Source: Haliclystus octoradiatus
Taxonomy: Eukaryota > Cnidaria > Staurozoa > Stauromedusae > Haliclystidae
Length of the DNA stretch: 64,000 bases
NCBI GenBank assembly: GCA_916610825.1
Contig: OU744451.1
Span: 11,658,864 to 11,722,863, forward strand
Reading direction: 5' to 3'
Part shown: in pieces, positions 45,128 to 57,300 of the stretch
Position numbering within the stretch: position 1 is the first letter of the stretch
Layout: each line of letters begins with the position of its first letter
Notes under the pieces: generated by a model
Database searches by the model: none
Told to the model about the DNA's origin: nothing
Seen by the model: only the letters and a program-made list of their open reading frames with translations
Made by a program: the position numbers and the translations under genes

Positions 45128-46618
45128 ATGGATGGCGAAGAAAAGACAACTGTCACTGGCAATTTCTCTTATTTTAATGGAAATGGAGCAAACAGAAGAG
45201 CTGCAGCACGCAGAGATGAGAGTTCAGACTCATACGCTGAAAATTATAGCAGCGAAGGCGATCATCTTTGCCAAGAAACAGAGATGAATGCCAACAAAAT
45301 AACCCGTCACGAATCAAATGTTCAATGGCAGACAACGAAACGAAATGTTCGTGAAAGAAACGAATTCATGTTCGATAATGAATTACTTAGTGATGTCAAA
45401 TTTATGATACAAAAGGAAGAAGGTGACTATAGGTTAATACCCGCTCATAGATACGTACTTGCTACATGCAGTCCGGTGTTTTATGCAATGTTATTTGGAG
45501 ATTTATCCATGTCAGATAAACCTATTGAAATCAATGATTGCGAGCCTGAATGTTTCCTAGAGTTACTCAGATTCATCTACTACGACCAAATCAATTTAAC
45601 TGAATCCAATGTGCTTGGTACTTTGTATTTAGCTAAAAAGTATATTATTCCTGTCCTGGCTAAAGAGTGTATTAGTTTTTTAATGGACAAAGTCACATCT
45701 GATAATGTCCTTGAAGTTTTACAAGCTGCTATTTGTTGTGGAGAAACACGACTTGAAAGACATTGTTGGGCATTACTTGCTAGAGAAACATCAGATATCC
45801 TTGAATCTGACTCGTTTTCAGAAATTGGAAAAGATCTTCTTATTGCTATTTTAGGTAAACAGAGAATGAGCACATCTGAGGTTAATGTCTTCAAAGCAGT
45901 TAGGAAGTGGGCTTCGAAAGAATGCATTAGACAAGACATGGAGGATAACGTTGAGTCTCTACAAATATTACTGGGAGACATCTTGAAGTTAATACGTTTC
46001 CCAATAATGTCACCAAGGGAATTTGCAGAGGGCCCGGCTCGCTCAGGTTTACTTCCCATCGAAGATGTTAGAGACATATTTGTGTACCTTAACTCAGGTA
46101 TTATTGAAAATCTAAAATATTCCCTGACACCAAGGACTTTTAAGCCATTTACATGTTTTCGCTACTCGCGTACAATGAGAAATTATTTATGGAGGTACGA
46201 TGAAAAAGATATTGATGGCATAAGATTCAAAGTTAGTGAGCACGCTTATATGTGTGGTATTGGATTATATGGATCTCCATGTGGCGGCGAATATAACGTT
46301 CATTTATCTATAACTGATTATAATGACTTTGTGTATAAGAAGGATACCTTATTTACATGTCCCCCTGATCCTAATTTAAGTAGTATTGACTCCCCTCAAA
46401 TCTACCAGATTCTGTTTGATGAACCTTTAAGCCTTAAAGAAAATACTTTTTATAACTTGGGCGTGGTATTAGATGGACCACCTTCATTTGCTGGAGATGA
46501 AGGCTGCGCTGAAGTTCTGTGTGAAGGAGTGAAGTTTACATTTGAAAATAGCGGAGAATCAATGAATGGAACAAGTTTTGATGAGGGTCAAATACCAACT
46601 ATCCTATTCGATTTCTGA
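45128..46618 (+). CDS. BTBD6-like: BTB-BACK-PHR domain protein (BTBD3/BTBD6-like), single exon
   Basis: An uninterrupted 496-codon frame from ATG 45128 (context acaATGG; the frame stays open a few codons further upstream but without ATG). Residues 1-78 are polar and Ser/Asn-rich. The BTB domain at about 79-185 includes LLSDVKFMIQ, PAHRYVLATCSPVFYAMLFG and LLRFIYYDQINL. BACK at about 190-300 has LYLAKKYIIPVLAKECISFL and VFKAVRKWASKE. The PHR jelly-roll at about 335-495 has FTCFRYSRTMRNYLWRYDEK and GIGLYGSPCGGEY. Length and order match BTBD1/2/3/6, which bridge CUL3 to substrates; BTBD6 acts in neuronal differentiation in vertebrates by removing PLZF. The RERNEFMFDNELL lead-in favours BTBD3/6 over BTBD1/2. 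Vertebrate relatives have introns, so the intronless frame suggests intron loss or an old retrocopy. An AATAAA follows 30 bases after the stop. Confidence 0.95.
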   Translation: MDGEEKTTVTGNFSYFNGNGANRRAAARRDESSDSYAENYSSEGDHLCQETEMNANKITRHESNVQWQTTKRNVRERNEFMFDNELLSDVKFMIQKEEGDYRLIPAHRYVLATCSPVFYAMLFGDLSMSDKPIEINDCEPECFLELLRFIYYDQINLTESNVLGTLYLAKKYIIPVLAKECISFLMDKVTSDNVLEVLQAAICCGETRLERHCWALLARETSDILESDSFSEIGKDLLIAILGKQRMSTSEVNVFKAVRKWASKECIRQDMEDNVESLQILLGDILKLIRFPIMSPREFAEGPARSGLLPIEDVRDIFVYLNSGIIENLKYSLTPRTFKPFTCFRYSRTMRNYLWRYDEKDIDGIRFKVSEHAYMCGIGLYGSPCGGEYNVHLSITDYNDFVYKKDTLFTCPPDPNLSSIDSPQIYQILFDEPLSLKENTFYNLGVVLDGPPSFAGDEGCAEVLCEGVKFTFENSGESMNGTSFDEGQIPTILFDF

Positions 46619-47522
46619 AGAAATGATGTAACATCATGACTGCTGCAAATAAAATAATATTTTAGATATTTCTACTTTAGCCTATCTTCAAGATTTTTGT
46701 TATCGAAAGCAAAGCAGAATCTCTTTATTATGTAAATACTGATATCTGACTTCTATAGGTAGACGAGTTCCAATAATTTTCATGGGTTGGTATACCAATT
46801 TAATGATTTTATGCGAAGTAGCTAAAGAGGACAGTGTTGGGTCCTATTTCAAATAAATTTAGGCTAATTGTGATAATGATCATGATCAACACAGCATCCG
46901 GAATATCTTCTGTGATGAATAAATATCTATCAGAGTCTTCTTTTTCAATAATTTTTAGACAAAAACATTATCTAACAAGTACCGTCCCTTTAGTTTTAGT
47001 CTGCATGCAGGCTAAAACACAATGGTAATATCTTTATTTGTATGCCTGGGACCTAGTCATTCCCCAAAAGGGGGATTCCTTTTCCTAAGAAAATGCACCA
47101 CTGAGGTCCAAAGAAACTTCATCCAATTTTGATTCACACGATCAGAAGAAATACTGTTTTGCAACACCCCCGACTACGAAAGAAATGAAGCAGGGGAATT
47201 CAACATTTACTTCACAATAAAATAATACTGGATGCACAAAACAAATCAAATTACATCATTTGAGACCTTCAACTATATCTTACACTGTACAAAATTGTGT
47301 ATTATACAATTACATCATAAAACAAAATAATTGGTTACAAATTAGGAGTTTTTATCATGCAATGGTTGCCATTCTAGGTCGCAACTGAGATGAAACCATG
47401 ATGGAACGGAACGATAGAACAATCGAAGGTGATGTTGAAGGACTTTTTCGATTATGAAATAATTTCATTCCCATCTTTTACTGTTCCGATATTCATCTTC
47501 AAGAGGTCAAGCGTGATTATTT
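46619..47522. other. Convergent intergenic region between the BTB gene and NUPR1
   Basis: 3' ends of both genes. An AATAAA at 46648-46653 fits the BTB gene. I saw no AATAAA for NUPR1 close to its stop. Nothing else recognised. Confidence 0.55.
46648..46653 (+). terminator. Polyadenylation signal of the BTB-BACK-PHR gene
   Basis: AATAAA 30 bases after the stop codon. Confidence 0.65.
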
Positions 47523-47744
47523 TCATTTTGATGGTTGCATGGCTGTTATTCGCTTCAAATGATAATATTTGGCTTTCTTTTCGGTGTTGATGTACTTCTG
47601 TACAACTTTACGTTCGTGTCCTCCTGGATTGTAACGATTTGTATTCAAACTTGCTTCTCGTTTGGATCTTCCTTTGCGGCTATGAGGGAGCAACACTTTT
47701 AAGTCGAAGCTGTAATAGTCATATTCATCAAAATATCTATCCAT
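47523..47744 (-). CDS. NUPR1: NUPR1 (nuclear protein 1 / p8) homologue
   Basis: A single-exon frame of 73 codons. The N-terminal part MDRYFDEYDYYSFDLKVL is acidic and aromatic. The core RKGRSKREASLNTNRYNPGG followed by HERKVVQKYINTEKKAK is the NUPR family signature (basic, Asn-rich, PGGHERK). NUPR1 is a small, intrinsically disordered, chromatin-associated protein induced by stress that interacts with several transcription regulators. The C-terminal tail YYHLKRITAMQPSK is not conserved in relatives I know. Length and single-exon layout suit the family. It lies between the BTB gene (convergent) and TAB2/3 (same strand, about 560 bases upstream); no functional link is implied. Confidence 0.93.
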   Translation of the reverse strand: MDRYFDEYDYYSFDLKVLLPHSRKGRSKREASLNTNRYNPGGHERKVVQKYINTEKKAKYYHLKRITAMQPSK

Positions 47745-48301
47745 CTTTTTAATCCAAGCGAATTATAATTTTTTGAAATGTTCTGTTTTGTAGCTGACGT
47801 TGTCGCTCAGAAACAGTTTCTTGGTGAATTTTTGTTTTCAGCAAAACATGTTGTCTGTTGCTAATTGAAAATGCTTGTTGCTGATTGGTTTGATCAAACA
47901 ATACCTTTTCATTCAAACTGGTAGACGCATTAAATTAAATAATGTACTCAGTGAATGACATGTAGGTGAAGCTAATGTAGGTAGACATTCAGTCAAACCT
48001 ATTCAGTGTTTCTATTCATCAAATATTTCTACATTAATTAAAACAGAGACTACAATACCTCGTATTTACAAAATTTGACATAGCAAGGTGGCACATGTTT
48101 GAATTTCAAAAAAAGTTTTAATACAATAAGTTCATATATTCCTTATTGGTATGAAGTTAATTGAAATTTTTCCACCAGTAAATAGCTTCATCATAAGCAC
48201 AATTTGACATAATGGATTAGAAGCATTGACCTGCAAGCATCAGTGGATTGAGTTGAAAATCTTGATGGCATGGTAGAATTGCTGGAAGCAGGTATTATTT
48301 G
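47745..48301. promoter_or_regulatory. NUPR1 upstream region and TAB2/3 3' flank
   Basis: Between the NUPR1 start and the TAB2/3 stop, both minus strand. An attgcta..attgctgattgg stretch near 47870 has an inverted-CCAAT-like motif that could serve the NUPR1 promoter. No AATAAA for TAB2/3 was found here, so its polyadenylation site is unresolved. Confidence 0.35.
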
Positions 48302-51300
48302 TCACGTTCGTTTCCATTCGCAAACCTCACATTCTGGCAAAGCGATATGATTACTGAAGGTACATCGAGGACAATTCCATTTTCCTATGAAAAATTATAA
48401 ATACATTTGTTGGCCTAACAATTGGAAAATAGATGATACCTATGTATGTTGAAAAATAAATGCAATAAAAAGTTTTGAGTCAAATCTCGGGCAATTTTGG
48501 GGCAAAAATTTGCAAAATTGTGCAATTTTGGAGGTAAAATTGTGCAATTTTGGAGGTGCAAATTGTGCAATTTTTGAGGTGCAAATTGTGCAATTTTGAA
48601 GGTATTACAGTACTGAAGCTGCCAAATATTCAAATGCCACATCTTTTTTGGGCAATCGAGAAATACCCCTGTGGTCAGAAGCATGCAATTACAATCATGT
48701 CTATTAGTTTGGCTATTCTGTTGGAATGTTTGTAACTGATATCACTGTATTTGAGTTACTTAATAACTCATCAAAATGGAATAGCCAATTGCAATTGTCT
48801 GTCAGTAGCAAATACATGGAACGATGGACAACCAAACTAGATATAGAGTCAGAGAAGAATAATAAATGAAAACGAACATTGGCTTCAACATAATTATTAT
48901 CCAATATTCCTCCCAGAAATTGCAAAACCTGACAGCATGGGGCGATGCACAGGCGAATTACAAATGAATCTTTGAGCTAGACACAACACAAAACTTCTGA
49001 AGAAGAAATGTCATCTGTCATGAATTCTGGTTTCTTGTAATTACCTTACAAGATTGTATCTGATATGTGTTATTAGCATTTAAAATCATTGTTCTGATCA
49101 AATTTGACATATGGTTGTTGGATGCTTTTCAATGCCTATGCACACCAAGCACTATATGCAATAAACGTATGGATAGAACAAGCAATTCAAAATCTTGGAA
49201 AATCAAATATATCGAATTAAATTTGTCCAAGCAAGTGTTAATATTGCTTAATTGGTTAAAATAGTATTCAATGTTAAATACTCCTCAGACCCATGGATTT
49301 CAACCTATGCTCACTTTGATATTTAGATCTATGATGTCACACATGCTCACTTTTATATGAAATTAATTACTACTAGGGGAGATGCAGTCGTTTCACTGAT
49401 TCTGAATGATATGGGGGAATTAGAGTGCAACTACATACTTTGTGTGATCCCTCACAGCTTGTCTATGAATAGCTATTTCAATTTCGAGAAATAACATCAG
49501 CAAAACACAACACAGAACACATGTTTTCATCTAAAATCTAGTGGGGCGCTGGCATTATCTTATTCTATCACACAAATAATCAGACTGATTACAATATAAC
49601 TTACCATCAACTTCTGATTCTTCCCCTGAAATCGATTGGTTACATTGTCCTTGCGCACCAGGTGACACCCCAGAAGTAGAATCAGCAGCAGCACCTCCTA
49701 TATTAACATGATCACATGGTCCTGGGGGTAGCTCATTGTATCGAGGTGGAAGATCAGCATTAAGTACGCTCAATGCAGTTTGTGCGACTAAAGGATACAT
49801 CATTCGCTGATCATATGAAGGAGGAGCAACTGCACCAGATGAGTACTGAGGAAGTAAGGGTGGAGGACGAGGTGGAGCTGGTTTCGATGGTGAATGGGAA
49901 TCACTGGACGCTTCTAAAAAATGAACGTCAAATAAATCATTTTTATGCTAATACAGTAGAAGAGAACATTTTCATATATTCATATTAGCTATGTGAAATC
50001 ATATTGCTGTACTACTGATTATTGTGAAGGTTGTGATATTTTTTGTTTTGCTGAATGCATTTGCATTTGAGGAAAGCATTGTGGGTTGGCAAGGTGAGTA
50101 ACTCACCATCTTTTTAAACAGGCCTTGCTGGAAAATGCAAGTCATCACTAGACACTTGGCAAATCAACTCATGTGGCACGGGAAAACTAAAAGTGTGCCG
50201 TGTAACTGTTCGAGTTCACATTGTTGTAACAAGAGTGTTTGCAGTTGTTGTGTAAGCAGATCAGATGGTTCAAAGGTTAGAGCATTGGACTGGACAATTA
50301 GAGATTGTTGGTTCCACTGCCACGCACGGAGCCACGGACATGCTTTTCTGCTTCACAACAATTTTAACAGGTCCAAGATATGAAAAATTATAATACACAG
50401 TGATACATAATACACAGTGCTCTATTCTTGGATCAGCAGCTAGCTATGTACTATAATGAATATATGTGTATATATATATTGCACAACAGCAAGAAGATAC
50501 TGACCAGTTGGTGTTGCAGTTGCTATGTTTTGATTTGGTTCATCGTCAGCTCCCAAAGGGGCTGCAAAGTAGCAATCATTAAATGAATGATCAGGATGGA
50601 ATTAATATAAATACAGTAATTAAATATAATAATAAATGTGTGTGTGTTCCATCTTAGAGTGTTTCACACTAGATCTGAGAAAAATTCAGAGCATTTATAG
50701 AATAAGAGTTAAAGATGAGACATGCTAGATGATGCCACATCTAACAGGGGCAGGTTTCTCTGAGCAAATTGAAATTCACATACAAGTGTTCGTAAGAAGA
50801 TACCAAATACTTTCATGTTTCTTGGTTTAGCCAAATTTTATTGTGGGAGTTCACCGACAATGAATTTACAAATCAGTTTATGGTCAAAGCTTTCTTAATG
50901 CATCTGTTTGGTGTTTTGACATGCTTCCTTGATTTTTCAAAATCATGGGAAAACAAAAGAATCAAAGACCATAAATGCTAACATCAAGCTACATTTCTCA
51001 AAATGCTGAAAAGGATTTGACAATAAAATGATGGAAACAACAAATTTGAATTTTGAAAGGTTTACAATATAAATTTGACTGAAACAAAAATGGGAAAGTA
51101 ACTGTGAAAGTGACTGAAAAGATCTGTTGTGCTTGGTCTACTCATGCGTCATTTAAAAAAAGATTCTCTAAAAACAATATAAAGTCAATGGTTATCAAAC
51201 ACTAACACATCTATGGTACATTTCTTCAAATGCAAGAAGCTTGACCAATATGTTTTTGTAGAGCATCTCACAACAATTAAACAAAACCATAGGCTAATTT

Positions 51301-54300
51301 GAGTCTTACGATAAAATAACAATGTCTGTACAGCTTAGTTAATAATTCTGAATAAAGGAAAAATACGATGAACCTAATTCTAACTCATCAGTAGTTTCCA
51401 TTACAGACTATCTCATGCCCACATAAAACAAATAAAATGATGGTCACTATTGAACATTTGTATGCTATAAAAAATGACAGATATGTACCTTGACCCATAC
51501 ACTACAATATAAACTCACCTGTGTCTCCAAATTTATCTAGTTCATCCATCATCAATTGAACCTCTCCCCGTAACATTGATGTCTTTTCAATCAGAACCAT
51601 AATATCGTTTTGCTTAAAATCAAAGGATTAAGATCTTGCAACCAAATGCCAATCACACACAGTATAATGCCAAATTTACTGAATTTAGGGACTAGGCTAC
51701 TGATATTGACACTTACTAAAATCAGTATAATGATATCTTATGTCTGATGAGTCTCTTGTATCAGTGATATGTCTTTATTATATCAAAATGCCATATTATT
51801 ATAGTGTTGCATATTGTTATTAAACAGATGGTTGTGGTATTGCTATATACACTCTTTCATTTTTTGTGTGTGTCTGGAGTATTGTGCATCAAAGAGAGTA
51901 CAGATGCTACTGTGCCAGAAAGAATATAAACAGTGACTCAAAGGCTGTATACATATCTTCTATAGCTTAATAATGTACTACATCATCATCATCATCATTT
52001 ATTCAGAAACCTTTAAGTTATACATAACTTTTTTTCAAAGGACTGATACATGTTGCATACATAGCTAAGTTAACAGGAAAACAGACATTTAGTAATAAAG
52101 GGTTTAAATGATAGGAACGAGTGGTAAGTATAAAGTATCTTAAGAATGGAAGTGCTTCTCAAGGAGAGGTTTGAAAGCTTTGGACTTCCTTCATTGCAAA
52201 GGGTAGATCGTTCCACTTATGCGCACCAGCATCTTGAAATGAATGGCGATGGCTCGACTTGATGTAAGTCTCATTGTGGGCGCGAGATCTTGTTCTGGTG
52301 AAATACGGCAGTTGTAAAAAGTTGGAAAGCAAAGGAGGAGCTAGTTTGAATTTAATATTATGAGTGAAGATTAGTTGATGCGATGTTATTCTGTCTCTAA
52401 CAGAAAGCCAACCTAGTTGACTTTGCATATCAGAGACACAAGTGCGATAGTTGCAACGGAGCACTGTCCTCATTCCTCTGTTTTGCAATCTCTGGAGGCG
52501 ATCTAGATGTTCGGTTTTACAGTTCCCCCATACGACAGGGCAGTAGTCAAAGTGTGGCAAAACAATGGTGTTCTAAATAGTTTTAGCAGCTTCTTGCGGT
52601 ATGAATCGTCTCACATGTTTCAAAACGCCCAAGCTTCTATTTTTTTCTTATTTATTAATACAACATGTTTGTCGATGAATGCCTAGGTATTTCAAAAGAT
52701 CTACTCTTTCGACAGGTTTGTCATCCAGCTTTATTATCAAATCAGTAGGATCTTGTTTATTTAGCTTTGGCCTGGAGCCTATTACCGTGCAGTTAGTTTT
52801 ATTAATATTTAATGTTATTGTATTTGCACACAGCCAGGCATGTAATTCAATCAGATTTGACTGTAAAATTTCTTTAATGTCTTTCAAATCTTTACGGGCT
52901 ACATACAAAAGAGTATCCTCTGCATATAGATTTATTTTACAATTATTTACAGGAGTTACAAATATCATTTATATAAATTAGAAAGAGTAGCGGCCCAAGG
53001 ATTGACCTTTGAAGAACTCCGTATTTAATTACACCTAAATTTGAATTTACACTATTTACATTTACAATTTGTTTTCTATTCAATACAGTAGCCTCAGCAC
53101 TCAGGTATCGCATATTTTAATAAAATGATGTATTTTCCATCACTAATCGTAGTTCCTATGATGTTATCAGTCCTCTTGGTTAATGCTAAATCTAATTAAT
53201 CATAAACATTAAAGAGAGATGTGCTCACCGTAGGATTTCTTGCATTTTCATTTCCCAGTATTCTTTTTTCTGCCGTTGATAGCTCTGTTCGAACCCTGTC
53301 TACTTCTTCTGATAAAGAATTATGCGTCTGAAAATTATATAGCAATAAAGTGTAACCCGCTTAAATGAAAGTCAAAATTGTCAGCAACTTCATTGCAGTT
53401 ATTCGAATCCGCACTTATCCGAAATTGTTTAACAAAGACATGGCTGCAAAATACCTAGTCAATCGAGTTTCAAAGCCAGCTCGCATATAAGCGGGAATTT
53501 CACTTATCCCAATTGCAGCTAAGAGGGTTCCACTGTAGTGCATTGCACATAATTATCCTGAAAGTTGATTAACAATCTACAAGAACAGTTGAATTCAGTG
53601 TTTAGCAGCTCAACAATCCAATATTGAGGTCAGAGACGTTTTTTTGTTTCAGCCAAATTATTAATTTTCTTCTGAAAATGCTCTAGCCTTCCAAAATCTA
53701 GGATTCCAGGATTCCTACTTTTGTCAGACCATGGTTTCATGAATTTAACAAATCACTCGAAATCATCTGCCAGAGGTATTTATATTTAACTAGAAAAAAG
53801 GCTGCCGGTAGCACCTGCGCAGGGCCTTGTGGGTCTTCAGCCCAATGTTGTTACTGTTGAGAAGCTGTATTTCATTATAGTATACAGTACTGGAATACAG
53901 GGGGATTGCGACATTTTAGTTTCAAGCCTATACTGTATACATATATGCTGCATACATTTATGTATTCAATGCTTCTTTGACTTAAATAAACATTACTCAT
54001 TTTGGTAACTACATGGATTTGAAACATGATAGCTAAATTTTTAAGGTTGTGTTCAATGCTGTTACTACTTATGTATTGAAATGGTCAAATAGTGTAACAG
54101 AAATCCGTACCATGTTATGTTTAGTTTAAAATTTTTCAAAACGCTTCAGTACCGTAACCATCGTAGCATTGTAGTCATTTTAACTTTAGCAAAGTATTTT
54201 TCAATATGATATTAACTAACTGAAATCGAATAACGCTTAAATTGTAAGAGTCAATCTTTATTATATACCGTTCATGTTGCCAATAGATTATTGATTCTGA

Positions 54301-57300
54301 AATCCATACTATGTATTATAGAGCGAAATCACCTCCTTAGTGAAGAAAATAGCATTTTACAGTTTAAAAGAAATCCACCCATACCAGTAGTAGTAGTTCA
54401 TGATTTGAAAATAAAAGTATGAATTAAAGTAACATTTTACCAAATATTCTCAAGACTTCCAGTTGCAGTTTGATATTAATAATCTACTACAGATATCTAG
54501 CTCAATATGAACCATATAAGAAATACGTCATTCATAAAATGCGATAAGAAAATTGAAACGTAATTATTAAAAGCGTGTTAATCAAAATGTCATAATCCTT
54601 CCATACCAGTCCTGCATATACTAATAATATTTCATGATTTAGAAGTATTATTCAAGTTAAATTCTGCCAAGTATCATCAAGACTTTCAGTTACAGTTTGA
54701 TATTAGGCCATATGTTGAAATTATCCTTGGGACCATGAGCCTTTAGAGATTTGAGAATTATTTATGTTTACAGTTCATTATGATTTTCCTTGTCGCTGTT
54801 ACTAAATACTTTTGATAGATAATTTGATACAGCGGATGTTTCGGGATGTTTTTACAATTCAAACGGTTGAAACCAAATATTGTTTAAAACTCATAGGCTT
54901 TTTTGAATTCCGTAAACACAGCACTCTCTGTAATGAAATTTATAAATGATTTTAAAGCTGAGAGCTACGTTTGGAAAAGTTGAATTTAATTGATAGTTAA
55001 TTAAACATAAATAATCACAAAAGAAGAAAGCAATTTTCGTTACAAAGAAGAAAGCAGTTTTCGTCATCATCCCGATTTATGTTTTTGGTCTTGTTAGAGA
55101 TTTCAAAACACTTGATCATATTCACGGTTTATTGCCTGCACAGCTTTGCTCTGAATGGCGACGGCTTGGATCTATTACGGAAAACTTGATATTTCAATTT
55201 TACGCCAAATTTAGTTGATTTTTCAAAATCAAATGTAGCCTATGTTCAGACCACAAAAGTGAACTTTCGAATGATGTATGATGTTCAGGATTTCTTCGCA
55301 CAGTTTTTGAGATTAGCGCGTACAAAGTTTTGAAGGTCATTTTTATATAGTAGTAGAGATGATTCAGCTAGTGCCATCCAACATGATGCTTTGTATATAT
55401 AAATATAGGAAAGCTATTCTGAGCTATTCAACAACTAACATAAATTCAGTTTATACGAAGATGGTGAAAAATCTACAATCAAGAACCCATTGAAACTAAC
55501 CAAAGAAAAAGTAGAATCAGTATACTTAAAGAGGAAACTCATTATAATAGGTTGTATTTTTCTAATACATTAATTACCGGATGACACAGTTGACAACTTA
55601 CCCTTGAAATGTTGTGAAACCGAATGTTTTGCTGTCTTAGTCTCTCTGTTAAAACATATAGGAATGTAATGGTTTAATATGGTATTTACATCATTGCATA
55701 ATTGTCTATTGTTAATCATTTCCTGCCTTACTGGGTTGTGCGAAGCAAAACTCTTTGCAGTGACTTATTTAATCTGGCACAGGAACACACAACAACAAAA
55801 AATTTTAAAACATTAAAATCATTTTCTGGTCAGCAATATATGTTGAAATGCTGACTTTAGATTCAATAGCCTACATGGTTGTGGAATATTTGAAATATCA
55901 AACATAAACGTCAAAACTTGAAAAGTTCATAAATCAGTGCTACTAAATTAGATAGACCTGTTATAACAAACCAACCAGGGTTTTTCTCTATCTTTTTTCA
56001 TAGTAGGCCTACCTGATTAAGCATCCCTGATTGATTATTTGATAGCAGTTATTGGTTGAGCTACTATTTGACTGTCTTCTCAAATTCATTTATGAATACA
56101 AATTTATTCTATATATATGCTATGTTCGATAAAATAAACGCATCACGTGCCTAATTATAAAATTCGTAGCGGATCGGTTTGGGTTTAATTTAAATGCAAC
56201 ATGAATTAATGTTGTAGACTGTAGGAAGCTCCCCAAACCCTTTAGAAATTCTAGAATGTAGGAGAACCAACATGATTCCTATAATGACAATGCATGATTT
56301 AAAAGTCATTAAAGGTAAAAGTAACATTAATTACAAAGTACTTGCTGTAAATGATTTTCCAGTACATTAGTAACAATATCGTTGGTGCTGTTGGTCTTGT
56401 TCTGGGCTTTACATTAACAGCAAGGCATCATTTGCGAGCGAGGCAGCCGATTTTCACTCCCTATGCTGAATCAGTAAAAACCAGCTTTTGCCTTCGAGTT
56501 AGCAGACTTCACTGTTCCATCAAGTTTATATTTTGACAATGAGACAATGACTTCTGACAAATTATAGAATGAGAAACTATTTACTATTTATTTACATCTT
56601 ATTTTGTTAATTACAACTTTCTTACATATTTTAATTTATTTGTTGTCACTGATGAAGTGAAAGTTGGTATTACAAATGTTTCTATATTTTTTTAATTGTA
56701 GTACAATTACTTTCATGACGGTATATACGATAAAAAACACACAATAATTGGCGCAACAGTTTCGATTTAATCTGAAATCATCTTCAGGCAATGTAACAAG
56801 AGAGAGTTAAAAATTTACATGAATATTTATATTTTATATTTTATATTTTATATTTATATTTTACGGATATACGATACAAGTACATATTTTACATATTTAT
56901 TGGATGTTGTACAAAGATTTTGTTGTTCTTATTTGGAGTTTTAATGATGTGGTATATTTACAGACCGGAGGGAATACCTCATCAATTTACTTTCATAGTT
57001 ACGCTATATCAAACTGTTGTTATCTTGTGTGACACATGTGATGCTGTCATGTCGGCCAACCAGGTCGGCAATTCATTCAACAACAATCAGAGGAAATACA
57101 GAAAGTTGGTAATCGATCTAATAGAACATTTTGCCATCGATGAATGGATTTTGGATTATTTGTTTTTGGTTGTAATAATTACTTCATTGTATCCGTCTTA
57201 TAGTATATCCGTACTTAGTTTTTCTGTTTGTCAATTTGTTCTAAAATAGTACTATTCCATATTCATAGTTACGCAAAATGTAACTGTTGTTATCTTGTGT

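Noticed and set aside
56351..56536. 61-codon plus-strand frame ([13 protein letters not shown]...)
   Set aside because: Looks mildly protein-like and hydrophobic but has no splice context or recognisable family; left out as probable chance or old repeat.
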